From Flammeovirga agarivorans (GTDB lineage Bacteria; Bacteroidota; Bacteroidia; Cytophagales; Flammeovirgaceae), in assembly GCF_012641475.1 (NCBI RefSeq), contig NZ_JABAIL010000012.1:124001-188000 (forward strand): a stretch of 64,000 nt of DNA, written 5' to 3'. The notes under the pieces are model-generated. The model saw nothing but the letters and a program-made list of their open reading frames with translations. It was not told the DNA's origin and ran no database searches. This document shows, piece by piece, positions 46,332 to 53,727 of the stretch (position 1 is its first letter; each line of letters begins with the position of its first letter). Both the position numbers and the translations under genes were made by a program.

Positions 46332-46589
46332 TTAAGCAGCAAGTTTGTTAACGTGCTTAGCTAATTTAGATTTTTTATTAGCTGCGTTCTTGTTATGAAT
46401 GATGTTACGCTTAGCTAACTTGTCGATCATAGATGCAACTTTGTTATACAACTCAAGTGCTTCAGCGTGATCTTTTGTCTCACGTAAACGCTTAACAAAA
46501 GTACGAGTAGTTTTAAGTTGATATCTATTTCTCAAGCGCTTCGCCTCATTCGAACGAATTCTCTTTTTTGCTGACTTATGATTTGCCAT
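46332..46589 (-). CDS. rpsT: 30S ribosomal protein S20
   Basis: An 85-residue basic protein with ANHKSAKKRIRSNEAKRLRN at the N-terminus and IDKLAKRNIIHNKNAANKKS near the C-terminus, typical of S20, which binds 16S rRNA. It is a single-gene unit with its own promoter and terminator. Confidence 0.97.
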   Translation of the reverse strand: MANHKSAKKRIRSNEAKRLRNRYQLKTTRTFVKRLRETKDHAEALELYNKVASMIDKLAKRNIIHNKNAANKKSKLAKHVNKLAA

Positions 46590-46661
46590 TATATATAAGT
46601 ATTAAAATTCTTAGATAAAGTCTGGTAGAACAATCCTCACGAACTTCTCCCAAACGGAATG

Positions 46662-46692
46662 CAAAAATATTGTATTTAAAATTAAAATACAA
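46662..46692 (-). promoter_or_regulatory. Promoter of rpsT
   Basis: On the minus strand: TTG (46690-46692), 20-bp spacer, TATTTTTG (46662-46669). Transcription would start about 66 nt before the coding start. Confidence 0.8.
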
Positions 46693-46730
46693 GTAACTAA
46701 TACGTTAACAACGATAAATATTGCTATCTA

Positions 46731-48005
46731 TCAGTCAATTATATCAAATCCTGTATATTTTTGAAGAACTTCAGGTACTAAAATCCCTTTTTCTGTCTGA
46801 TTATTCTCTAAAATCGCAGCTAATACACGAGGCAATGCAAGAGCCGAACCATTCAGAGTATGAAGTAGTTGCGTCTTTTTATGATTATCTCTGTATCTTA
46901 ATTTCAGACGGTTGGCTTGGTAATTTCCGAAGTTACTAATTGAAGAAACTTCTAACCAACGATCTTGTGCTGCAGAAAATACTTCTAAGTCGAAACAAAG
47001 ATTAGCATTTACGCTTAGGTCACCACTACATAACAATAATCTTCTGTATGGTAAACCTAATTTTTCAAGAAGCATTTCTACATGTTTCACCATTCTTTCG
47101 TGAGCATCTGCCGAATCTTCAGGTTTTTGAATTTCAACAATCTCTACTTTATCAAATTGGTGCAATCTATTTAAACCTCTTACGTGAGCTCCCCAAGAAC
47201 CAGCCTCACGACGGAAACACGGTGTATGCCCTGCCATTTTCTTTGGTAGTTCATTCTCTTGTAATAGATCACCTCTAAACATGTTTGTAATTGGCACTTC
47301 TGCAGTAGGAATCATGTAAAGGTTATCTGCCTCCATAAAGTACATTTGACCTTCTTTGTCTGGTAGCTGTCCAGTACCATATCCTGAAGCTTCATTAATT
47401 ACAATTGGAGGTTGTACTTCTAAATATCCCGCAGTAACTGCCTCGTCTAAGAAAAAGCTGATTAAGGCTCTTTGCATACGAGCACCTTTCCCTTTGTAGA
47501 ATGGGAATCCCGCTCCAGAAACTTTATTTCCTAATTCGAAGTCAATAATATCATATTGTTCGATTAAGTCCCAGTGAGGCTTTGCTCCCTCTGGTAAAGT
47601 TGGGATATCGCCCTTCTTATACATTTCTACATTTTCCTCATCAGTCTTACCTAATGGCACAGATGGGTGAGGAACGTTAGGAATGTGATATAATTTATCT
47701 TTTAGTTCGTTTTCAATCTCAGAAACTTTAGAGCTTAGATCTTTGGCCTTTTGTTTATTTTCAGAGGCAGAAGTTTTAGCTTTTTCAGCTTCTTCTTTCT
47801 TGCCTGATTTCATCAACATGCCAATTTCTTTAGCTGACTTATTTGCATCTGCTAAAGCATCATCTCTTTCCTTCTGGAAGCGACGACGATCTTCATCCAA
47901 GTTCAATACCTCTTCAATGATTTCTGCAGCATTTTCGATGTATCTTTTTTCTAAACCTTGGATTACTTCCTGTTTATTTTCTGATATATATGAAACTAAT
48001 AACAT
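46731..48005 (-). CDS. serS: Seryl-tRNA synthetase
   Basis: A 424-residue class II synthetase with an N-terminal coiled-coil arm (about residues 30-110, rich in E, K and A) that grips the long variable arm of tRNA-Ser. The catalytic core has YMIPTAEVPITNMFRGDLL, CFRREAGSWG (motif 2) and FDLEVFSAAQDRWLEVSSIS. Full length. A TATATTTG -7 element lies on the minus strand at 48035-48042. Confidence 0.97.
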   Translation of the reverse strand: MLLVSYISENKQEVIQGLEKRYIENAAEIIEEVLNLDEDRRRFQKERDDALADANKSAKEIGMLMKSGKKEEAEKAKTSASENKQKAKDLSSKVSEIENELKDKLYHIPNVPHPSVPLGKTDEENVEMYKKGDIPTLPEGAKPHWDLIEQYDIIDFELGNKVSGAGFPFYKGKGARMQRALISFFLDEAVTAGYLEVQPPIVINEASGYGTGQLPDKEGQMYFMEADNLYMIPTAEVPITNMFRGDLLQENELPKKMAGHTPCFRREAGSWGAHVRGLNRLHQFDKVEIVEIQKPEDSADAHERMVKHVEMLLEKLGLPYRRLLLCSGDLSVNANLCFDLEVFSAAQDRWLEVSSISNFGNYQANRLKLRYRDNHKKTQLLHTLNGSALALPRVLAAILENNQTEKGILVPEVLQKYTGFDIID

Positions 48006-48105
48006 TTTTGACCAATTTATTTGAATTTCAACCGCAAATATAGTTAACTTTTAATAGGTGCACTTACTAAATATTTCTAAAAAGAAATTAATCCTAAAAC
48101 TTTCC

Positions 48106-48909
48106 ATGGATTCTCATCTATTTGACCCATCATCAATTGTTGCCTATGTAATTACTGGTATAATAGCTGGAATTGTAAATACTCTCGCAGGAGGCGGTTC
48201 ATTATTCACACTATCATTGTTAATGTTTCTTGGTATGCCTGTTGGAATTGCCAATGGCACCAATCGCTTGGGTATTTTATTTCAAAATATAACCGGTACC
48301 TATACATTTTCTAAAAGTAACTTATTGGATATTCCGTCTTCAATGAAGTATGTAATTCCATCACTTTTAGGTGCCATTGTTGGGGCATTTACAGTAGCTG
48401 ATATAGATGAACAAACATTACAATATATTATAGGTTCAATCATGACCGCCATGCTTTACCCAATTATTAAAGGCAATAAACAAAAGACTTCAATACACTT
48501 TTCTGCACATCAAAAACCTAGTTTTGTGATATGGAGAGACAATATCATCTTTTTCTGTATTGGTTTTTATGGTGGTTTTGTACAAGCAGGTATCGGAATT
48601 ATGATTTTAGTAAGTGTCTCTAATCTAGGAAAAATGAGTTTAATTAGAGCTAATGCGGTAAAGATGCTGATCATTGCTGCGTATACATTCCCGGTGTTTT
48701 TAGTTTTTGTTTATAAAGGACAAGTTATATGGGTCGCAGCGATACTATTGGCTATTGGTCAAGTGATAGGCACATGGTTTGCAGGTAAGTTTGCATCAGG
48801 ATCAGAAAAAGTCAATATATTTATAAAATGGCTACTCGTTTCTATGGTTGCTGTCTCAATTTTAAAAATGTTTGGTTTACTAACATGGTTAATAGAATAT
48901 ATCACATAA
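48106..48909 (+). CDS. TauE/SafE-family membrane permease
   Basis: A protein of about 267 residues with about 8 TM segments in two halves and the family motif NTLAGGGSLFTLSLLMFLGM then GIANGTNRLGI. These transporters export sulfite, sulfoacetate or other organic anions; the substrate is unknown. The frame opens at a GTG at 48058, but the ATG at 48106 starts closer to the first TM. The 3' end overlaps the next gene by 25 bp, so they are likely co-translated. Confidence 0.83.
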   Translation: MDSHLFDPSSIVAYVITGIIAGIVNTLAGGGSLFTLSLLMFLGMPVGIANGTNRLGILFQNITGTYTFSKSNLLDIPSSMKYVIPSLLGAIVGAFTVADIDEQTLQYIIGSIMTAMLYPIIKGNKQKTSIHFSAHQKPSFVIWRDNIIFFCIGFYGGFVQAGIGIMILVSVSNLGKMSLIRANAVKMLIIAAYTFPVFLVFVYKGQVIWVAAILLAIGQVIGTWFAGKFASGSEKVNIFIKWLLVSMVAVSILKMFGLLTWLIEYIT

Positions 48910-49844
48910 AATTCAATTCATTTCTTCTTATTGGAGTGATTTCGTTCTTTCTTCTTATCAGCATCAATTCTAATGCTCAAGAGAAAAGGACTGACCATAC
49001 CTCAAGTCAATCAGAGCACAGTAAAGTTGTCAAGCAACATCAACAAAGAAGAAAAAATAAACAACTTAAAAAGAGTGCTACGAATAGTAATTCAGGAGTT
49101 TATTATTCTGATAAAAAAGCACAAACCAACCAACCATTAGAAGAGCAGAAAACAAAGAAAGGGGTACGTAATGCTCACAAAACCAACCCTACTGTAAAGT
49201 TTTCAAGTGAGGCGAGAGAAAGTGTCTCAAAAGACATGAAGAAATTCAAACCTTATGTAAATGCAGATCCTAGAAATAAAAAGAAAGCAGTAAGTGAACA
49301 TGGCAAAAACCCTGTTGTAATAAAAGTTGATCATACACAGAGAGATAAATCTGTGCAGAAACATAAAAATAATCCTGTAGAGGTTGTCGTAGATAAAACT
49401 ACAGGCAAGAGGATGAATAAATCTTTCCAAAAATATAAAGGCTATGTTGAAGTAGAGAAAAAGCCAGGAAGGAAAGTTGTTAAAGATGCTGCCGGCTACA
49501 AAGGATATGTTGTAGTAGAAAAAAAACCAGGAAGGAAAGTTGTTAAAGATGCTGCAAAATATAGAGGATATGTTGTAGTAGACAGGTCTAGAAATCGACG
49601 CATCGCAAAAAAAGCAGCCAACTTCGAACCTAACTATATCAAAGTTAAACAACAGCTTACTTTAACAAAGATGCATTACGGTAAAGGGCATGGTAAAAAT
49701 GCAGGTAAGCAAGTACAAAAACAAAGATTTGCCCCTCACTTCAAAACTGTCCAAAATTCTTCTATCAAAGGGAAAACCAATTCTATGAAAGAAAAACCAA
49801 TGAAATATACTTACAGTAAAGAAGAAGCCGAGATTTGGAATTAA
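48885..49844 (+). CDS. Secreted lysine-rich protein with 21-residue tandem repeats
   Basis: A protein of about 319 residues. The signal peptide has FLLIGVISFFLLISINSNAQ. The mature protein is strongly basic. Five or so degenerate repeats lie in the middle, best seen as GYVVVEKKPGRKVVKDAA repeated with KYR or GYK at the join. The tail is also lysine-rich. No enzyme domain. The ATG at 48885 gives the signal peptide; it overlaps the TauE-like gene in another frame. Binding of an acidic polymer or DNA is possible (speculative). Confidence 0.75.
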   Translation: MVNRIYHIKFNSFLLIGVISFFLLISINSNAQEKRTDHTSSQSEHSKVVKQHQQRRKNKQLKKSATNSNSGVYYSDKKAQTNQPLEEQKTKKGVRNAHKTNPTVKFSSEARESVSKDMKKFKPYVNADPRNKKKAVSEHGKNPVVIKVDHTQRDKSVQKHKNNPVEVVVDKTTGKRMNKSFQKYKGYVEVEKKPGRKVVKDAAGYKGYVVVEKKPGRKVVKDAAKYRGYVVVDRSRNRRIAKKAANFEPNYIKVKQQLTLTKMHYGKGHGKNAGKQVQKQRFAPHFKTVQNSSIKGKTNSMKEKPMKYTYSKEEAEIWN

Positions 49845-49862
49845 ATCCACTTTACTGTAAAT

Positions 49863-49901
49863 AAAAAGGTCTGTTTTCTAAAATTGAAAACAGACCTTTT
49901 T
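49863..49901. terminator. Bidirectional terminator
   Basis: AAAAAGGTCTGTTTTC (49863-49878) pairs perfectly with 49886-49901. It lies between the convergent genes at 48885 (+) and 49913 (-). Confidence 0.92.
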
Positions 49902-49912
49902 ATTTAGGCTCA

Positions 49913-51031
49913 TTATAAGCTTATCCAAACGAGGATAAAAGGAACTACGAAGAATAATGTAAATAGATACAAGAAACCAAATATTCTATCTTTTGCAGCC
50001 ATAAACCCTAATTTCTTAGCATACCAAATAGGTACTTTACGTATTCCAGGTATTAATATAAATATCAATACACCTAGGAAATTAAAAAGAAAATGGGTCA
50101 ATGCAATCTCTACCCCAAACTCTGTACCTGTTGCCATAGCAGCAAAAAGTGCAGTAAAAGTAGTACCAACATTAGCCCCCATAATAAACATATATGCCCG
50201 AGGCAAAGTGATTTTCTTAGTAGCTGTTAAAGGTACAATCAATGATGATGTGATTGAACTTGACTGGACAATCGAAGTTAAAACTGTACCTGTGGTTAAA
50301 GCGACAGCATCATTCTTAAAAAAGAAACCTTCTCCTCTATTGAAATCCTTCCCTTCCATCAAGACTTGTTTAGTAACTCCTCCAATTAACTTCAAGGCTC
50401 CAACAATCATTAAAATTGCAATCAGTAAAATACCCCAAGGGTAATCGATCAAGTTTGAAAACAATAGCTTTACCAATTTATCTAAACCTAAACCCACATT
50501 ACTAAAGTAGTTTTTTGAAATCGCCATATCTGAAATATTGATACTAAAGGCAATTTTTTGTGATAGGTTGGATAAAAAACCAGTAAATAACTCTAATGGT
50601 AAGAAAATTAAGGCTACACTAATATTAAAAAAGTCATGTAAAGCAGCTCCAGAGAGTGCTCTCATAAATACTGACTTTTCATCTATATATGATAATGCGA
50701 CAATAGTGCTTGTAACTGTAGTACCAATATTCGCCCCCATGACGATAAAAACTGCGTCATCTAAAGACATATTTCCTGAAGCAACTGCTCCTACAACAAT
50801 CGTTGTTACTGCAGAACTACTTTGAAATACTGCCGCCCCTAATAAACCAATAAAAAAGTAAATAAAAGGATTATGGGATACTTTAACTAAATCCTCAGCC
50901 CACTGTCCTCCTAATAATGTAAAAGAGTATTTCATTACTCCGAATGCTAAAAACATCACATAAAATGACGCCAACATTGCGAAGGTTTTCATGACAACAC
51001 CTTTAACATCTATATTTTGTATATTCTTCAA
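49913..51031 (-). CDS. Na+/phosphate cotransporter family protein (NptA-like)
   Basis: A 372-residue membrane protein with two inverted Na/Pi-cotransporter repeats, each with a QSSS motif: FQSSSAVTTIVVGAVASG then GANIGTTVTS, and IVQSSSITSSLIVPLTA then GANVGTTFTAL. No PhoU domain at the C-terminus, so it is the short form. It likely moves phosphate or a related anion with Na+; direction unknown. Monocistronic. Confidence 0.9.
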   Translation of the reverse strand: MKNIQNIDVKGVVMKTFAMLASFYVMFLAFGVMKYSFTLLGGQWAEDLVKVSHNPFIYFFIGLLGAAVFQSSSAVTTIVVGAVASGNMSLDDAVFIVMGANIGTTVTSTIVALSYIDEKSVFMRALSGAALHDFFNISVALIFLPLELFTGFLSNLSQKIAFSINISDMAISKNYFSNVGLGLDKLVKLLFSNLIDYPWGILLIAILMIVGALKLIGGVTKQVLMEGKDFNRGEGFFFKNDAVALTTGTVLTSIVQSSSITSSLIVPLTATKKITLPRAYMFIMGANVGTTFTALFAAMATGTEFGVEIALTHFLFNFLGVLIFILIPGIRKVPIWYAKKLGFMAAKDRIFGFLYLFTLFFVVPFILVWISL

Positions 51032-51201
51032 ATTATGTAGTTTATTGTATCGTCTAGAATTCTAGAATAATCCATTAAGCTCGCAAAAATAGTAAATTGT
51101 TTAATAGCTTTTAGAACATGGAATATTAATAAAAAATGAATTAATGTAATTTTACACAAAATTACATTATCTAGACAATTTTTATACTAAAATATAATAA
51201 A

Positions 51202-51900
51202 GTGAATTTATATCTAATCCCAAGTCTTCTAGCAGCAGATAGTTATGCTGTACTCCCTCCAGAGACAAAAGAAGCCATTCGTACAACAAAGTATTTCTTA
51301 GTAGAGGATTTAAGAACTGCCAGAAGGTTTATTGGAGGTTGGAAAGTTGAAGGTGTTACCGTACAGGAATTGAACTTTCAAATTCTGGATAAAAAGACAA
51401 AACCTGAACAAGTAGAGAAGCTTTTCAAAAATATTCCAAAAGGAGAAAATGTGGGTGTAATTTCAGAAGCTGGATGCCCAGGTGTTGCAGATCCTGGAGC
51501 ACTAGCTGTACAATATGCTCATAATAGAAACATAAGAGTAAAACCTCTCGTTGGTCCATCATCAATTTTATTAGCACTGATGGCTTCAGGACTTAGCGGC
51601 CAAAAGTTTGCTTTCCACGGATATCTTCCAATTCAGAAAGTAGATAAGGTCAAAGCAATGAAAAACCTTGAAAGGGATTCCTCTAAATTTTATCAAGCAC
51701 AAATCTTTATGGAAACTCCATTTAGAAATGAAGCCATGATCGAAGACTTATGTAAAAACCTTTCTCCAACAACGAAACTATGCATTGCTTGTAATATCAA
51801 TGCTGAAGATGAATACATCAAAACTAAAACACTTAAAGAATGGAGTAAAACAAAGGTGGATATTCATAAGAAACCAACCATATTTATTTTACAAGCCTAA
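51202..51900 (+). CDS. RsmI-like SAM-dependent methyltransferase (tetrapyrrole methylase fold)
   Basis: A 232-residue protein starting at GTG. It contains VEDLRTARRFIG, GVISEAGCPGVADPG (as in the RsmI VALISDAGTPxxSDPG motif), LVGPSSILLALMASGLSGQK and IFMETPFRNEAMIEDL. RsmI 2'-O-methylates C1402 of 16S rRNA. This protein is a divergent paralog lacking the usual GNLxD start motif, so the target may differ. A strong terminator separates it from the tRNA-like array. Confidence 0.85.
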   Translation: MNLYLIPSLLAADSYAVLPPETKEAIRTTKYFLVEDLRTARRFIGGWKVEGVTVQELNFQILDKKTKPEQVEKLFKNIPKGENVGVISEAGCPGVADPGALAVQYAHNRNIRVKPLVGPSSILLALMASGLSGQKFAFHGYLPIQKVDKVKAMKNLERDSSKFYQAQIFMETPFRNEAMIEDLCKNLSPTTKLCIACNINAEDEYIKTKTLKEWSKTKVDIHKKPTIFILQA

Positions 51901-51949
51901 CTACGCTTAAAAGTACCCTAACACTGATATTTTTTGTATTAGATATAGA

Positions 51950-51981
51950 AAGCTTCCATACATGAAATGGAAGCTTTTTTT
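51950..51981 (+). terminator. Terminator of the RsmI-like gene
   Basis: AAGCTTCCAT (51950-51959) pairs with ATGGAAGCTT (51967-51976), followed by a T run. Confidence 0.9.
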
Positions 51982-52110
51982 ATTACAAAATTCAAGAATT
52001 GAAATTTTACTAAAAGAGCCGTCTTATAAAAGGGTTGAATTGAAAATATATCAAACATTTTTACATAATTATATTAATATCATAAATATTCATTTATTTC
52101 ATTGAAATAT

Positions 52111-52141
52111 TTGCATTAAAAAATATAATTCCATTACTTTG
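52111..52141 (+). promoter_or_regulatory. Promoter of the tRNA-like RNA array
   Basis: TTG (52111-52113), 20-bp spacer, TTACTTTG (52134-52141), one base from TAnnTTTG. Transcription would start near 52147, about 54 nt before the first RNA unit. Confidence 0.7.
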
Positions 52142-52200
52142 TATCAACGAAAAGGGAAAAAGATTAAACGATAATCAAACCCCTCTAAGAAAACATAATA

Positions 52201-52358
52201 CTGTAAGGTGATGAAACTGGCAGACATGCCCTCCTGTCTCGGGGGTGAAGAGTTCATGACAAACGCTGAGTAATGGGTTGACCACTGAAACGTGAGATGC
52301 ACACACGATTTGCTCGGAGGCTAAATGCTTCGTGAAGGTTCGAATCCTTCCCTTACAG
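52201..52358 (+). tRNA. tRNA-like RNA, copy 1 (class II cloverleaf, GUC in the anticodon position, 77-nt variable-arm insertion)
   Basis: The ends CTGTAAGG and CCTTACAG form an acceptor stem. The D arm (ATG, AAACTGGCAGA, CAT) is like tRNA-Leu. The anticodon arm is CCCTC-CTGTCTC-GGGGG with GTC at positions 34-36. The T arm is GAAGG-TTCGAAT-CCTTC. No CCA is encoded. Between anticodon arm and T arm lies a variable stem TGAAG/CTTCG enclosing 77 nt, inside which CTGAG pairs with CTCGG and CGTG with CACG. Copies 2 and 3 carry compensating bases in the first two stems, which supports the fold. A normal class II tRNA is about 85-90 nt, so this unit is nearly twice that. Its function and amino acid are unknown. 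The insertion is too short for a group I intron. Confidence 0.65.
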
Positions 52359-52365
52359 CTATACA

Positions 52366-52384
52366 AATTCTCAACCGGAGAATT
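52366..52384 (+). other. Spacer hairpin between copies 1 and 2
   Basis: AATTCTC (52366-52372) pairs with GAGAATT (52378-52384) around AACCG. No T run follows, so it is more likely a processing signal than a terminator (inference). The same hairpin recurs at 52563-52581. Confidence 0.6.
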
Positions 52385-52399
52385 AACTATTGAAATACA

Positions 52400-52555
52400 C
52401 TGTAAGGTGATGAAACTGGCAGACATGCCCTCCTGTCTCGGGGGTGGAGGTTCGCGATAAACACTTGGTAATGGGTTGACCACTAAACGTGCGATGCATA
52501 CACGATTTGTCAAGGGGCTAAGCACTCCGTGAAGGTTCGAATCCTTCCCTTACAG
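52400..52555 (+). tRNA. tRNA-like RNA, copy 2 (75-nt variable-arm insertion)
   Basis: Identical to copy 1 in the acceptor stem, D arm, anticodon arm and T arm. All differences lie in the variable arm: stem TGGAG/CTCCG here replaces TGAAG/CTTCG, and inner stem CTTGG/TCAAG replaces CTGAG/CTCGG. The central part of the insertion (GTAATGGGTTGACCACT) is unchanged. With T1-A72, G2-C71 and G73 (taking the 7-bp acceptor), C38 and anticodon GUC it carries several known tRNA-Asp identity bases on a Leu-like body. Confidence 0.65.
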
Positions 52556-52562
52556 CTATACA

Positions 52563-52581
52563 AATTCTCAACCGGAGAATT
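52563..52581 (+). other. Spacer hairpin between copies 2 and 3
   Basis: Same 7-bp hairpin as at 52366-52384; the whole spacer of about 41 nt is repeated, giving a 197-bp repeat unit for copies 2 and 3. Confidence 0.6.
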
Positions 52582-52596
52582 AACTATTGAAATACA

Positions 52597-52752
52597 CTGT
52601 AAGGTGATGAAACTGGCAGACATGCCCTCCTGTCTCGGGGGTGGAGGTTCGCGATAAACACTTGGTAATGGGTTGACCACTAAACGTGCGATGCATACAC
52701 GATTTGTCAAGAGGCTAAGCACTCCGTGAAGGTTCGAATCCTTCCCTTACAG
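52597..52752 (+). tRNA. tRNA-like RNA, copy 3 (75-nt variable-arm insertion)
   Basis: Differs from copy 2 by a single base in the insertion (GAGGCT here, GGGGCT there), so these two arose by a recent 197-bp duplication. A terminator follows 10 bp after the acceptor end, closing a three-RNA transcription unit. Confidence 0.65.
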
Positions 52753-53712
52753 CTACTTATTAAGCTTTCTATGGAGACGTAGGAAGCTTTTTTTGTTTGA
52801 GGCTTTATCCATGAAATTTAATATCATTTGGCTAGATTCAACGAAGAAACCAATGTCAATATTATCGAAAGTATCAGTCGTTCTATGGTAATGTTCATGT
52901 TCCTCTACACCAAAGTATACAAAAGGGACTCCTACTTTATGAAACTCTCCATGATCTGAAGAGTATACCCAATTATTTTGACCATCATCTCTTCTTCTAT
53001 CATGTCCAAATTTCACCTTCATAGGTACCTTCGAAGCACTTTCTTGGATTAGTTTTCTATACTCATGATTATAATGAGTACCTGCTACCATAATTTCTTT
53101 TTTATCGCTGATGGATATCATATCCATATTGACAAAAAGAAACATACTTTCTACGGGTAAGAGTTGAGATTTCACAAAATAGTGAGAACCAGTACAACTC
53201 AATTCTTCAGCATCAAAAGAGAGAAAGACTACTGGGTATAGTGGTGGGTTTTCTACAAATGATCTCGCTATTTCAAACAAAGCTGATACACCTGAAGCAT
53301 TATCATCTGCTCCGTAATAAATATTTCCTCCAAAAGTACCTAAATGATCATAATGAGCACCGATTAGTAAACATCCTTCTGAAGGGTTTTGCCATTCTGT
53401 TCCTTCAACATACCCAACAACATTATACCCTTTCGCTGTGATATTGAAAAGTCTATTATGAAAGTTGAAAGGTTGAATAAAGCTCCCCTGGTTTAAAGGT
53501 TTTAAACCAATTTCATTGAACATATTTGCTACATAATCTCTAGCCTTAAATCCACCTTTGGTATTTGTTCTTCTTCCTTCAAATTCTGGAGAAGATAATA
53601 TTCTGGTGTTCGTCAATAGGTTTATAGGGTCAATTTTTCGGTTTTGACCTTTTAAGTATGAGGTGTTTAATGATATACAGATTAGAAATGCTATGATGAA
53701 GATTCGCGACAT
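52753..53712 (-). CDS. M28 family zinc aminopeptidase, secreted
   Basis: A 319-residue protein with a signal peptide (IFIIAFLICISLNTSYLKGQ). Zinc ligands lie in LIGAHYDHLG, YGADDNASGVSALFEIA, LSFDAEELSCTGS and VNMDMIS, with a final His near FGVEEHEHYHRTTDTFDNID. Peptidases of this type remove N-terminal residues in the periplasm or outside. The last codons overlap the terminator of the convergent RNA array. Confidence 0.9.
   Translation of the reverse strand: MSRIFIIAFLICISLNTSYLKGQNRKIDPINLLTNTRILSSPEFEGRRTNTKGGFKARDYVANMFNEIGLKPLNQGSFIQPFNFHNRLFNITAKGYNVVGYVEGTEWQNPSEGCLLIGAHYDHLGTFGGNIYYGADDNASGVSALFEIARSFVENPPLYPVVFLSFDAEELSCTGSHYFVKSQLLPVESMFLFVNMDMISISDKKEIMVAGTHYNHEYRKLIQESASKVPMKVKFGHDRRRDDGQNNWVYSSDHGEFHKVGVPFVYFGVEEHEHYHRTTDTFDNIDIGFFVESSQMILNFMDKASNKKSFLRLHRKLNK
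52762..52794 (+). terminator. Terminator of the tRNA-like array
   Basis: AAGCTTTCTA (52762-52771) pairs with TAGGAAGCTT (52780-52789, one G-T pair), then seven Ts. It lies inside the 3' end of the convergent M28 peptidase gene. Confidence 0.88.
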
Positions 53713-53727
53713 AATATGACATGATAA

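Larger units (their letters stand above)
51901..52200. other. 300-bp intergenic region before the tRNA-like array
   Basis: It holds the terminator of the RsmI-like gene (51950-51981) and the promoter of the RNA array (52111-52141), with very AT-rich DNA between. No coding frame. Confidence 0.7.

Noticed and set aside
52245-52340. Group I or group II intron in a tRNA
   Set aside because: The insertion is only 75-77 nt, lies in the variable arm rather than the anticodon loop, and the flanking stem covaries as a normal variable arm.
52175-52722. Minus-strand open frames, including a repeated 70-residue peptide, across the tRNA-like array
   Set aside because: They are antisense to the RNA repeats, repeat only because the DNA repeats, and have no start context or family match. 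The array has a plus-strand promoter and terminator.
52201-52752. CRISPR array or simple tandem repeat
   Set aside because: The unit is 197 bp, with spacers identical to each other; there are no short repeats with unique spacers and no cas genes nearby.
52201-52752. tmRNA
   Set aside because: No tag reading frame, no alanine-type acceptor (G3-U70), and the anticodon arm is intact; three copies would also be unusual.
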